Shown: in pieces, positions 22,001 to 34,081 of the stretch
How positions within the stretch are numbered: position 1 is the stretch's first letter
Layout: the number at the start of each line of letters is the position of its first letter
From: Phaeodactylum tricornutum CCAP 1055/1
Lineage: Eukaryota > Bacillariophyta > Bacillariophyceae > Surirellales > Neidiaceae
DNA: 64,000 nucleotides
Assembly (NCBI RefSeq): GCF_000150955.2
Contig: NC_011679.1
Coordinates: 496,001-560,000 of the forward strand
Reading direction: 5' to 3'
Translations under genes and position numbers: made by a program
The notes under the pieces: generated by a model
Seen by the model: the letters and a program-made list of their open reading frames with translations, nothing else
Database searches by the model: none
Told to the model about the DNA's origin: nothing

Positions 22001-25000
22001 TAGTTTGCGATCCTCCCGCGCTGGAAAACAATACAATGGGGCTAGAAGTTAGCCTACAAGACTTCTGTTTGCTTCTGTCTCTATGGTACGCGAATATGAA
22101 AGAGCTCCCAGTGATGTTCCCCTACTCACCCTCTGAGATAGAGGCAGCCTCGAGAGGAAGTTCCTTCGAGTACCCAGAACCAGGAACAAGTGCGTACCGA
22201 CTCTTGCTAAAAAACCCATCCGGCTTCAGCTCAGATAGCGCCTTCCTCTTTAAAGAGTTGTCTTTCCGCTGTATCATTGAGTCCGAATCTATGATGCTTG
22301 ACGCTTCTGGCATCGACGTCCATTTTTGTGGTGCGGCAGTGCATGTCACAAATGATACACACGATGTAGCTCGTGTGTCCTTTTCAAGTAAAGGTTTGAC
22401 GATAAAAGATGAATCGAAGCTTTTCAAAAAAGTGCTTCGGATCGATCCACGCGATGCGACAACAGACGGAAACGCGGATTACGCTTGGCCAGACTTGGCA
22501 TTCGGTCTCGATCTGAACCAAATGTGTTTTGATCAGCCTTTGGCCCAAGCATTTCAGCTCTCTGTTTTCACCACCCCAATTTCTTCTCTCTACAATTTAG
22601 GTATGGAGTCGCCAAGCATTACTATGTCTGACCTTTCGACGGTGTTTGAGTTTATTGGGTTCGTGAAGGCATATTATGTCGACAAACAGCTAGGAAACCC
22701 CATCTTTGAAGCCATAGACCGTGTAAAACGATTGAAGGCCGAGTTAGGTTCTTGCGAGGACACTAAGGTGGACTTTCCCTCTGTGAGCGATTTCCGCCTG
22801 TGGCTGTCAAGTCCTCTTCTGTCAATACCTTGTGAACCAGAAAATATATCTGGACCTGGATTGTCTCTGACATCATGTAGCGGGTTGTGGTATCGATACA
22901 TGAGCCTTGAGGATTTGTCTTCACAAGAATGTGTGGCCGCTGATGTATCCTTGACGTATAACGAGAGCTGCAGTCCTCTTTACAGGAGAGATGGCGATTC
23001 AATTTCTCTGATCGAAAGTCTATCCTTCGGCCTGCGAGTTGATTTTGTCCATGAATCGAACCATCACGATATCTCCTTACAAATTCCTTTCACGGATCCT
23101 CTTTCTTGCAGCTTAACTTCTCGAAGACTTGAGGTGCAGCCTGCGGTAATAGCTCCTCCTACTATTTGTAAGCCATACCACCATCCTCGACGCTCCTTAG
23201 GCCCTCTTGTTTGCGAAGTTACAGCAATCATTGAACTTTTTCCTCGCGCGTGGTCGACTGTGCTAACTTTTTTATGCAGTCCAGGTGGAAAGTCATTGGA
23301 AATAGATGATAAGAATCTAGGGGCTGATAGTGGCCTTGACGGATTGGGTCTTAGTTCCAATCACTCTGCGCCGAATCAAGTTGACACTGCTGCTACAGTC
23401 TCTCTGGTAGCAAGTCTGACGGACATCAGATTTTTTTTCAAGACCCAGTTTTGGGTCCTCACTTACCGGTCGCTGTTCTTTCAATCGGGTCACTCCACGT
23501 CACCTATTCGCGCTTTGAATACTACCGTCGGGCTCTAAATGAGCTCCGAATGCTTTCCTTCCCTGAGGATATGCAAGTAATTGTGGATGGACTTTTGTGG
23601 ATCGACTATTTTAAGGTCGATTCTAGATGCTGGGAGCCCCTCCTGGAGGCATACACGTTTCAGGCGTTGTATGAAGAAGCTCAACTTCGAGGTTCTGGTG
23701 TCTCTTTGACATCCGACACAGCTTTTCATTTGAATATATCCTCAGCACTTGTTCTGATAGTTGATCAGGTTTTTGACTCTTTTATGCATGCTTTTCAAGA
23801 GATTCTTGCGAAGGGATCTCAGGTTTCCAGTTCAATAGCTCACCGGCATCGATCAACTTCAGATCGACGAACACTCCAAGATTCGATGAGTGCTATGTCT
23901 TTTGTTCACGAGGAAAGGAATCCTTTGATTCAGGAGGATCGAGTTGCGTTCTCAATACGGAACTTGACTGGCCAGAAAATCAGGATATACCGACTTGATT
24001 CCGTCCCTATGTCTGATGAAGCGACGGCCTTGAATTGCCCTACAGTCACATACTTAGATCACCAATCTTCCATGGAGCTGTCATTCCAGCCCTCGATGTC
24101 TTTCGTTCGAAACATGTCAATTGTTCAGGTTGGCTATCCAGGTTTCGAGAACTCTTGTCGAGACGTGGAAGAACAGGAAGGGTCCTCGCACTCAGTGGAC
24201 GTGCAACTTCCTGGCTTTAAATGGCAGGGCGGAATTAATGTCGATGCCTTCGGGCGCGGGTTCGAAAGACTTGTTCCCCGTTCAGAGGAAGTACTGTTTA
24301 AGGCAAACCAAGATTGGAGGCTGGATAACATTATGCGGCTCCTTGTAGAAGTTGGCCTTGAGAATGGGGGCCGCCAGGTAACTTTCAGGTCGATGTTCAA
24401 AGTCTCAAACAAAACTAGTCATTGTTTGTACCTGTCTCTCCACCCTAACCCGAGCTATGATCCTAATGTGAGCAACGGCAAACCCTCCGCAGCCGATGTT
24501 TGTTGCATCTTACCGGGTCAAGATTTCGAAGTACCGACGCTATTACTGGAAGCTGCACTTAGATGCGAAGGTAGCCACGCTGGATGCCTTTGGTTCCGGC
24601 CAGATCTCAAGCCATCTGACCTAAAATCCTTTCTGCAGAATCAAGGTACAGCTTCAGTTGAGCCTTATGTGATTTACAGTTCAAGGCCTGTCCAGCTCGC
24701 AAAGCTGATTAGCGAAACGTCATTACTTTTTGACGCGAATAATGGACGAGATGTTACCCCAGAAAATGCATCTACCGGTGTCCAAATGTCATGTCCGATC
24801 TTGACACAAAGCGGCGATCGCTTAGCGCCCTTTTGCTATGCTGTCGAAGTCGGTCGGTCGCCTGTGGTTAGATCCCGACTTGAACAAGTGAGAGGGAAAA
24901 GTCACACTCATGGCCCAGTGGCCTATACCTTATCGATCCATCCACCTCTAGTAGTCGTAAACTTGCTCCCTGAAAAGGGAAGATTTGAGCTGATGCACGC

Positions 25001-28000
25001 CGTACGACGGAATGTGTTGTGGTTCAGCGATCTGGATCCAGGGCAGCAGGTCGAGGTCCATTCGGTTGGTTTAGATGCACCCCTCCTTCTTCTTTTGAAC
25101 CTCGGATTTTGTCGCACACCAGTCGGGGAGGGTGCCCTCGTCCATCACGGTACAGACCCCCCGGGGGGAACGAGAGGTAAGTGGTCCAAAGTTGTTCCTC
25201 TTTTACAACATCATTGGCTCAAGCGTTGGTTTGTCCTGTCCCAGAGAATCTGGGAGGACTAAAGTCAATCGGGAAAGCCGGAAAAGCCGTTACGAAGCAG
25301 CTTGGCAAGACTCTTACCTCACTTGGAGATAGTCCCGACCGCCGAGGACAAGGTTTGATGCAGGTTGCGCAGAATCCCCAGGTTCTCGGTCGTGATCGCA
25401 GGGAGAAAGCGAGACGAACGCAAGTGAAAGGGAAAAGCGACCTTGGCCTGGACACTGGTACGTACCTAAGGCCCTAGATTTATTTTCTCCTACATTTGCT
25501 CACATATTTCTTCTAGAAAAATGGAATGGAGCTGATAGAGTCGATGGCAAGACATATAGAGTAGAAACAACACAATTTTTTCCACAGGACATTGCTATCG
25601 AGACATCTGTTGTTGACAGCGTCGGTCAGCGCCTTACTTTGAATATTGAGAATGTTCGAGGAGGTGGGGCACAGCGTCGAATCTCTGTTTTTTGTCCATT
25701 CTGGATCGTGAACACAACGGAGCACTCTCTACGATATAGACAAGAAAAGAGCAAAAGTTTTGTCAGCGGGACTGTCTTGAGTCCGTCAAAAGTTGGTTCT
25801 GCTCCATTGTCTGGAAACCGAGCAAAAGCGAAGTACATATCTGCTCTGGAAGAAGGTTCGACCAATAGACGTCCTCTCAATGACGGTACAATATTCTCGG
25901 GTACTCCGGGAGCGCTGGCGACGAGCATTGGGCGCAGCAACCTCCATTCAAAAGAGATGGCCGCATTGATCGACAAGAATATTCCCCTGGAAAAGCTTGC
26001 AACCCTTGCGTTTATGTTTAATTTTCATGAAGGGATTCTATCTCTAGGATACCAAAGGCTCTGTGTTCAGCTAGGACACGGATCCCCGGACAGTAGGTAC
26101 ACGTCCGATTGGTCCAGAGGTTTCAGCTTAGAGTCGGTTGGGTTTTCGCAGGTTGTGGGGTACGTTTTAACTCATCCTATGTGAAAAGAAAGCAATAGCT
26201 TGATGCTAACAAGTCCTACCGTTTCAGAATGCATTGCAAGGATGGGCGCTTGCTAGAACTGACCGTGGCAGTTAGTGTAGCGCCAGGAATTCTTGCTGGC
26301 TATACAAAAATTGTGCGATTCCTCCCGCGTTACGTTGTCGTTAATGCGTTGCCTTTCCCGGTCAGAGTTTGGCAAGATAGTTCAGTATTTCGACCCAACT
26401 CCGGGTCGGTGGTCTCTTCTTCAGACGAAGTTGCTCGAAAGGATCAAAAATGGCGGTTTGCTGGAAAGAAAGAGAGTCGCCGAGTCAACCAGTACGAGAC
26501 ACTTTGGGGACGTGAGGCAATCATCAATGATGGAGTTTCGACCTGGACAACCGCCCATCGATCAGCGCTATACATAACAACGGTAATGCCGTCCGAGCTC
26601 ATGCCCTTCAACCTACCTGATTCTCGTAGTGATAGGCAACTTCGAGTCGGAGTTGGTGCCTACTTTGATTTGACATCTAGTTTCTCCGCGGATGTGCCCG
26701 GTGAACATACTCTTCGAATCAACCATGCGCGTGATCTTCGTCTCCTCAAGCACGTGACAACGAGATCCTCTCAACAATATGATATCAAAGTGTATCCGGA
26801 TGACTCGTTTCATGGCGAACTTGGCTTATGGTTTGAAACAGAATGGGGGTCAGATCGTTCTTTGATTGTCAAAAGCGTGAAGCGCAACTCGTTCGCGTAC
26901 AACGAAACTGATGTGCACATTGGCGATGAGCTCCTGCATATTGACGGGTCGCCTGTGTCGCAGTGTCTTTTCAACGAGGCCATGCTCCTATTGCGCAGCC
27001 GATTAGTTGAAATTAAAAAATCTCGATTGAAAAGCGACCAAAGTCGTCCCTCCGGAAGCATCATGCGCAGATCAGGAGTGGTTAAGTCCCAACCTGCGCC
27101 ATCTTTTGCTCCGACAGACGATACGGGCTTTTCAACAGCACCGCTAATTCTTACTTTCAGAACGGTGGAGGAAAGACTGCGGAGAATTCGCCTCAAGGCC
27201 GCCCGTACAAGTCGTCAAAAAAGCTCTACAGGTTCCCACAAGAGAAATGTATCCAATGAAGGAGAAAGTGAAGAAGGCAACTCATCCCAATATTTACACG
27301 CCGAGTTGCGCCAGCTTCACAACTGTAACTTCCTTGTCTTGCGCGAGACAGACAGAGTGCCCTACCAGATCCAAAATAGGACAATCAACAGTACTTTGTA
27401 CTTTCGTCAGAAAGGCTGCGACGCGCATCAGTGGCAGTGTTTGAGGCCCGGGCAATCAAGCTCATATACGTGGGAAGAGCCTTTAAGGCCCAAGAGATTA
27501 TCCGTTCGAGTTGCGTCGGAGAGTGCATTTCTTTTCTCAAATGCCCGCTTTGATGAAGACGATGCAGACAAGGAAAGTCAGCTAAACGACTTTGAAATGA
27601 AAGACATTCAGAACAAGGCCGGTGTAGAACAACAGAAGCAGCCGTCATCTTCAAGATTGGCGCTGGGGAAAGTGAAGGATGACGAGGAAGAAGTCTTTTC
27701 CGTCACGATAACCGTGCGTCTCGAAGAAATAGGGTGGCGTGATTTTCTCAAAACAGGGCCGCGGGAAAGCGCCCAATCCAAATTTCTCGAATTGGAGGTA
27801 CAAGTTTTGGCATCGACACGTGTCTTGGTAGTGCACGATGCATCAAATGAAAGGGACGAACAGCAGATGACTCGCCAGCTGGATGCTTTGAAGAGCCACT
27901 GCTTAGCTGAGGAGCTCCGAATCGATAGGTTGAAAGCACTGAGAAGTTCTTTGATTCAAAAAGCTAAGCCGCATGGTTCTCGAAGAATGGAAAGTGATGA

Positions 28001-31000
28001 TGGGGACAGCTCCATCGAAAATTTCCAGTCTTTTCTTGACGAAGCACGAATTCTGATGTCTGATTTTGTTGAAGAAAGCGCGATTTCGCGTTGCCATCAA
28101 CTCCAAATTGAGATTCTTGAGGCTGCCGGGCTCAATCCAGACAACTACATTGGTGGCGCATGTAACCCATATGCTGTCATAACTCTCAAGTTCAACGGTT
28201 CGAGAAGATGGTTTCGCAAAACCGACGTTCATCGAACATATTTCGTTAAGAAATCGGTTAATCCTGTCTGGAACTCCCAGTCGTTCCGATTCAACGTTCC
28301 CGAAGAGGCGGCGTCGGTCACCCGAGGTCATTACGTTTCCATTCATATTCGAAATTTCCGTCCTTTCTCGTGGCATTCGACACTTGGGAAATGCCACGTT
28401 GACTTGCACTCCTTGCGGGACCAAAGGTCTATGGTCGGATGGTTTCCCCTCTCGGGAAGAAGCGGAGGCGGAGATTTTGACAACCCTACATCTCAATGGG
28501 GGCGAGGATCAGTTAAGCTTAAAGCCCAGTGGGTATATACCATTCCCGCGATGATGGACTATTTCATTCTGCTATCAGAAGGACGACTAAAGGAAATCAG
28601 AAACAGCGTGACAGGGATGTCATTGCAACTTTTGAAAAAGAATGAAACGGACGCGGCTAAAGAAAAGGGTCTCGATGGTTTGAAAGCAGTGAGACTTAAG
28701 GATCTCCTGAGCGGCCCAAAACGGCTTGAGCGAAACAGGTTCCAAGCGCTGATTCAACCTCACCTCGATTCCAGAGATACGCCAATGGGGCGGGCATCCA
28801 AGCAGGCGGACATTCAGAGAGCACCGCGGCAACCTCCGGTAAGCTCACCACAAACTACGCCTTTCATTGGTCGGCCCGCATTTCCTGAGAGGGAGAAATC
28901 CAGGCATAATTTCTCACGATTCTCCGGAGAGCTTGAAAGGGACAAGAAGGTTACGCTGGAGGCTTTAATATCAAAACAGCGCCAAAATTACCAGGGATTG
29001 TTGTCATCGTCGTTACCTGGGGAGCTGCAAAAGTCGATTGACGTGCATACGGTATCATCTGGACAGGGGAGTATCGTCTCGTTCAAATCGTGGACTGCAG
29101 CCCAAACACTTTTCAACTTTCCGAAACTTGTCGTGTCAGTCGACGATCTTTCTGTCCAAGTTCGTGTTGGCTCGAGCAAAGCCTCAGAACGACCAGCGAA
29201 CAGAGGGGATTCTGACATTGTAATGAAAAAGCTTTGTTCTCCTGCTATAGGACTCCCAAGCTATGCGCTTTCTCTAAAAACCTATGCTGAAGGCTTTTCA
29301 TCTTCTCGGAAAAGTTTCGAGAAGCATGCTCGATGCGCGTTGGCAGCTGTCACAAACCCCGGTGGCTGGCTTACAGTCCGACCTTTGACTGCACTGAACC
29401 TTGAAGACACTTACAGTACGATGTATGTGAAGGTTCGTTATGGGTCTGAAAGCTTTGTCAGCACGATTGCAGATTCAAAAGTCTATCCTACCTGGTATAA
29501 GCTCGACCATGTAGAGTCAGAAATGCCTACCGTTCCGGACGACGACGACATCAACGACATGAACATTTATGTCGCACCACAAAAGACGAGCGGATCGCTT
29601 CGGCTTTCAGTTGTTGGCGAAAGAAAACACCAAAAGCTAACAACGAAGGCCGAGCTTGGTATTCTTGATCTCCCTCTCGGAGCAATGATCAATGCATGCA
29701 TTCATGCCTCTGAAGATTATTTTGAAGGTCCAAACGGAATGTCGTTGAGATCGATACCCTCTTACGTTCGATGGTTCCCTCTCAGGCGCCCTAAGGATTC
29801 AATCCCAGTTGAAGGCGACAGAGGTCTGACTATTCGTTCTCCTGAAACGGAAAAGCACGGCGATCATTTATTTAAAGAATACTTTGCTCCATGCATTCAA
29901 TTGGCTGTGATTTGGAGACCTGACCTTGAGGGAGACGAATTTCTGCCAGGCCAGGACGACGATGACCATGATGGGCACATCTCGGCGCCGACTGCTTCTC
30001 AATATCACAGTCGACTCGTGGAACGCTACTTTAATGCAGATATTGGACAGATATCTGCCGCAATCATCGATTCGCAACGAGCCATCGAGCTGCTCTCTCT
30101 ATCAGCGAAAGAGATAGATATACGTTACTGGGTTACGAAAGCACGTACGCGAATGGGAATCGCCGTGGGTTGGCTACAGATCGACAATCAAATAGAAAAT
30201 GCTCGAGAACCTGTCGTATTTGCCCCCGCTCCTTTAAATCGTAGCTCCACCCCTGTCTTCCATATTCTCGCGGTAAAGGACAATGTGCGAAGCAAAGCAG
30301 ACGTGCTATCTTTTCAGTTCATTGATGTTTCTGTGGCTGAATTTGATTTGACAGTGGAGGAAGCATTTCTTATTGAGTTCTTTCAATTTGCAAATTCTAT
30401 ACTGCTGCGGCTTTCGATCATCCACCCCGCCGAGTCTTCTTCACTGAAAGCTGGCTACAACAGCTCCGCCAAAAGCTCTCTCCTTCTACAGGGTGTCACA
30501 AGCACACATGATCCGTCGCTGTTCTCAGAAGTTTTTGAGTTGGAAGATTCCTCAAACGAAGCAGCCACAAAAGTGTACATCGAACAACTTTTCCTAGGCA
30601 TTGTTCGTGTCAATCTTTCCTATCTCAAAGGGAAAAAGCAGACTTCTTGGGAGAAAGACCTGGGTTTCCGGGGGATAGAAGCGCTGAGAGCACTACCCCA
30701 GGTCGCACTCGAGAGCGGAGAACGACTGAAAAGAATCTTTGCCTTTCATCATGAGAAATCAGATATACTCCTCGGCTGGTGCCAGCAGACGTCAGATGAC
30801 GATCGGCGGGTGGAGCATCGTGGTACGTCTATGGATCGATTACGAGAGTTTTTAATCTGCAACGCTTAACAAATGTCAATTTACTTCTTGGAACAGGATC
30901 GAAAAATTTGCCAATCTTATTGACCTCATTATTTCCAAATATCTCCGACGCCCCGGTCCGCTTGCAAGGAAAGGCTTTGAACCATGTTTTCGAAAGCCCA

Positions 31001-33631
31001 AAGGAGATTGTTCAAAGCATCAAGAAGTACTACGTGAACGAGGTTAGTATTGTTTAACTTTTTCGGTCCATACTGTCGCGTATAGATTGTTTCTAACGAT
31101 TTCGCCCTACATAGACGCTGCGCCAAATCTATAAGATCATAGGTGCCCTTGATTTCGTTGGAAATCCCGCAATGCTTTTCACATCGTTTTTCTCAGGTTT
31201 TCGGGACCTCGTTGTCGCTCCGTCTAGCGCATTTATGAGATCCCCAACTGACCCGTCACGATTAGGTATTGGAGTCGTGAAAGGAACGATTTCGCTGCTA
31301 TCGCATAGCACTAGCGGCTTCTTTGGGTTCGCGTCAAAGGTCTCCGCAGCTGCCGGGCAAGGGCTTGCCACACTCTCATTCGACGCGGACTATCGAACTT
31401 GGCATCGCGATCACATTGTGACAGAAATGACAAATTTAAATAGGGAGTGGAAACGCCGCGGAGTTCAAAATGTCGGCTTCATGATTATAAGGCCCATCGG
31501 CGACATTGCTTACGGGATCGGCGGTGGGGTGTTTGGCGTTGTTGTTTCCCCCGTTCGAGGACTTCGAAGAGAAGGTCAACTAGGATTAGCGAAAGGCTTT
31601 GTACAAGGCGGCATTGGTGTGTTTATCAAGCCGGCTGTTGGGATTTTGGATGCTTTCTCTCACTTCAGCGCCTCCGTTCATGACGTTGCTAAGAGCGTCA
31701 ACGTACTAGAGAAGCGATACCAGCCGGCCATCCGGCATCGACTCTCGTACACCTTCGGTTTGATTAATATCCTCACCCCATTTTCTGCCGATATCGCCCG
31801 TGCCGTGGTCTTGTTGAAATTGTTTCCCATCAAAAAGCGGCGCCGCAGTGATATTCCTTTACTCGAAACTCCCGTTCACGTGGAAGTTCTACCAAGCGTT
31901 GGGATGGAGACATTTGCAGTCGCCACGTCGCTGCGTGTAATCTTGATCAAAGTGACCAAGGACAGTGGTGGAATCTTGACTCCGTCACTGTGCTGGGAAG
32001 TTTCTTTGGTAGGGTCGGCAATAGTGTCGTCACGCGTCTCGGATCACGGGCACAACGGCATTGCATTGACGTTGACTCTCACGAAACCACCCGGTGACGA
32101 GACGGCCTCGATGGACGTACCACTCGCCGTAGTGGGAGATGCTGAACTACTAGACGAGCCACCCCAAGATGATGGTGGTGTGGAGCACCAATTGCCGAAA
32201 GGGGGTGCGTCCGGTATTGGATTCGGTGCGGGTACGGGTAAAGACTTTGACCTTGGAACCGCGCATGGTAGCGAAGGAGAACTTCTTGAATGGTACACTG
32301 TCCTTGCCGAATACCAGTACCGGCAGCAGCTGGCGAGACTGCACAATGCTATTTGTTGCTTAGTGGGAGATTTTGATGCTGTCATGCACGATCCATCACT
32401 GGGCCACAAAGGAAGCTCGGATGGTTACACGTCCTTCGGGCTGTTCCACTTCCAACCCGAGTCCGACATTCAAGAATCCCCAGCAACGAAGAAAGCAAAA
32501 TTCATCCCACTTTTAGAGAACCTTCAGTGGGTTAGTCCGAAGACTTTCGAAAAGTATGCGGACAAGTCGCCTTTCGAACAAGAATCCGTTCTTGCAAGCC
32601 TCCGCGAAAAGCGCGATTCTCTAGAGATCGAGTCGAGTGAGGAAGAGCCAAAAGGTTGGCTAGATAGGGCCTTTGCCCGCGCCATTGATTTGCACGATTC
32701 CTCCAACAACCCAGACCTGTGGCATTTTTCTGACGCCGAAGATCATTGTGGCAGTCTTGTGCAAACAGACGAATTCGCAGACCGACTTTTGGCCGTTATC
32801 GATGAGGTGTCATCTGAGATATCCGAGAATGAGGAGGTTCCCCAGCCCCGCAAGGAACCTGTAGCGTTGGACACCGAACCTTTTGTGGAAAGCTTTGTCA
32901 CCGCTCCTATGCAATCGTTTGGTGACCAACCTTCAACCGTCGACGCCTCCAAGCCTGATGATCTGGAGGCGAAACTAAAAGGGGCACGCTACCAAAGTAG
33001 AGGTGAGCCTGTGGGGGAAGTGACAAAAGAACAAGATACGAACATTGACGATAGCTTCTTTTCGCCGGATGCCGCAGTATCATCGCCACCTCAGGACGGC
33101 CTGGCGGAAATTGACTGGGTTCCAAGCTCCTCCCGAACGCCAACGACCGGTAACGACCAGTTGAGCCCAGAATCGCCAGTCTTCCCGGGAATAAGCTATG
33201 TGCGGTCCCCAGTATCGACATTGGAGCCCGACGATGCCGGGAAGATGACGGCACAAGCTCGTATGGAACGCATGGAGGCCTTAATGGAACGCTTGTTGAT
33301 CTTTAGTGCTGAACAGACACTCGCATCCCGGACGTCGGCACCGCTGACTGTCAACGAGACTCCCAGTTTGGCCACCGAAGATACCGAAGTCCTACGACAC
33401 GAAATTGCCCAACTCCGCAATCAATTGTCACGACAAGCGGAACACGACGAGCAAACGCAGCATGACATAGTGTCTTTGCGCGACGAAATTGCCTCGTTGA
33501 AAGCGAATTTGGATGGTCGATCGTTCCAGAATTCGACGTTAACAAGTCTTGATGAAGACGCGGAAAATGCGCTTTACGTGAACGAAGAACGAGCTGCGAA
33601 GGAAAGAAAAATGCCACCGTCCTCCGTGTAG
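16018..33631 (+). CDS. VPS13: Giant VPS13-family bridge-like lipid transfer protein
   Basis: Proposed exons: 16018-19011, 19079-19705, 19772-20698, 20770-25176, 25245-25457, 25517-26159, 26228-30822, 30897-31042, 31115-33631. The eight introns are 59-74 nt with GT/AG ends and matching phases. One frame change inside exon 4 is not explained by splicing: eight Ts at 23431-23438 where nine would keep the frame. The product is about 5,689 residues, larger than the usual 3,100-4,400. The N-terminal chorein domain (YLEFDPEQLQLGIWSGHLSL) is followed by long groove repeats. The VPS13 adaptor-binding region spans about 3110-3695 (ISVFCPFWIVNTTEHSLRYR; FLPRYVVVNALPFPVRVWQ). A PDZ-like stretch near 3467-3533 and a C2 domain near 3890-4000 are inserted. 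The ATG2-like C-terminal block starts near 4810 (FESPKEIVQSIKKYYVNETL), then a PH-like part and a coiled coil near 5560-5650. VPS13 proteins move bulk lipid at membrane contact sites. Confidence 0.93.
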
Positions 33632-34081
33632 ACTATTTGTGTCTAATGTATTTAGCCACTGTTAATGATAGTGTAGTACAAAGTAATCTACGTTGAACTC
33701 TTGGTAGGAAATTGTTAGAGTCCACACTTTGTCGACGCTCTCTATCCCGAAGATCCGGGAGTCCCGTTGATGGACTCGTTCGAGCGAATTGACGGTCTGT
33801 CTGTCTATCAGACGACTGTACTGTACGATTTCGTCGTTGGATTGTGGAAGCGCGCGCATCACGCGTTTTACAGTTAGCCCGACTTGCTTGAATCCGGCTG
33901 ACTGTGGCAGGGCGGGCGCGAAGTGGTACCCAAGCCGACAAACGCGCCAGCAAGGGATCAGCGCATTCTGGTGCGGAACAAATCTCATTCCATCCTTAGC
34001 ATCTCTCATATTGGACGCACACCAAACACATTGGGTAAGCGATCCTCCAGTCTCAACGGATCGACTCGTCTTGATTCGATC
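33632..34081. promoter_or_regulatory. Intergenic region between VPS13 and SMC6
   Basis: About 450 bp holding the VPS13 3' flank and the SMC6 promoter. The SMC6 frame is open upstream of its ATG but only from a non-ATG codon. No other gene is seen. Confidence 0.4.
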
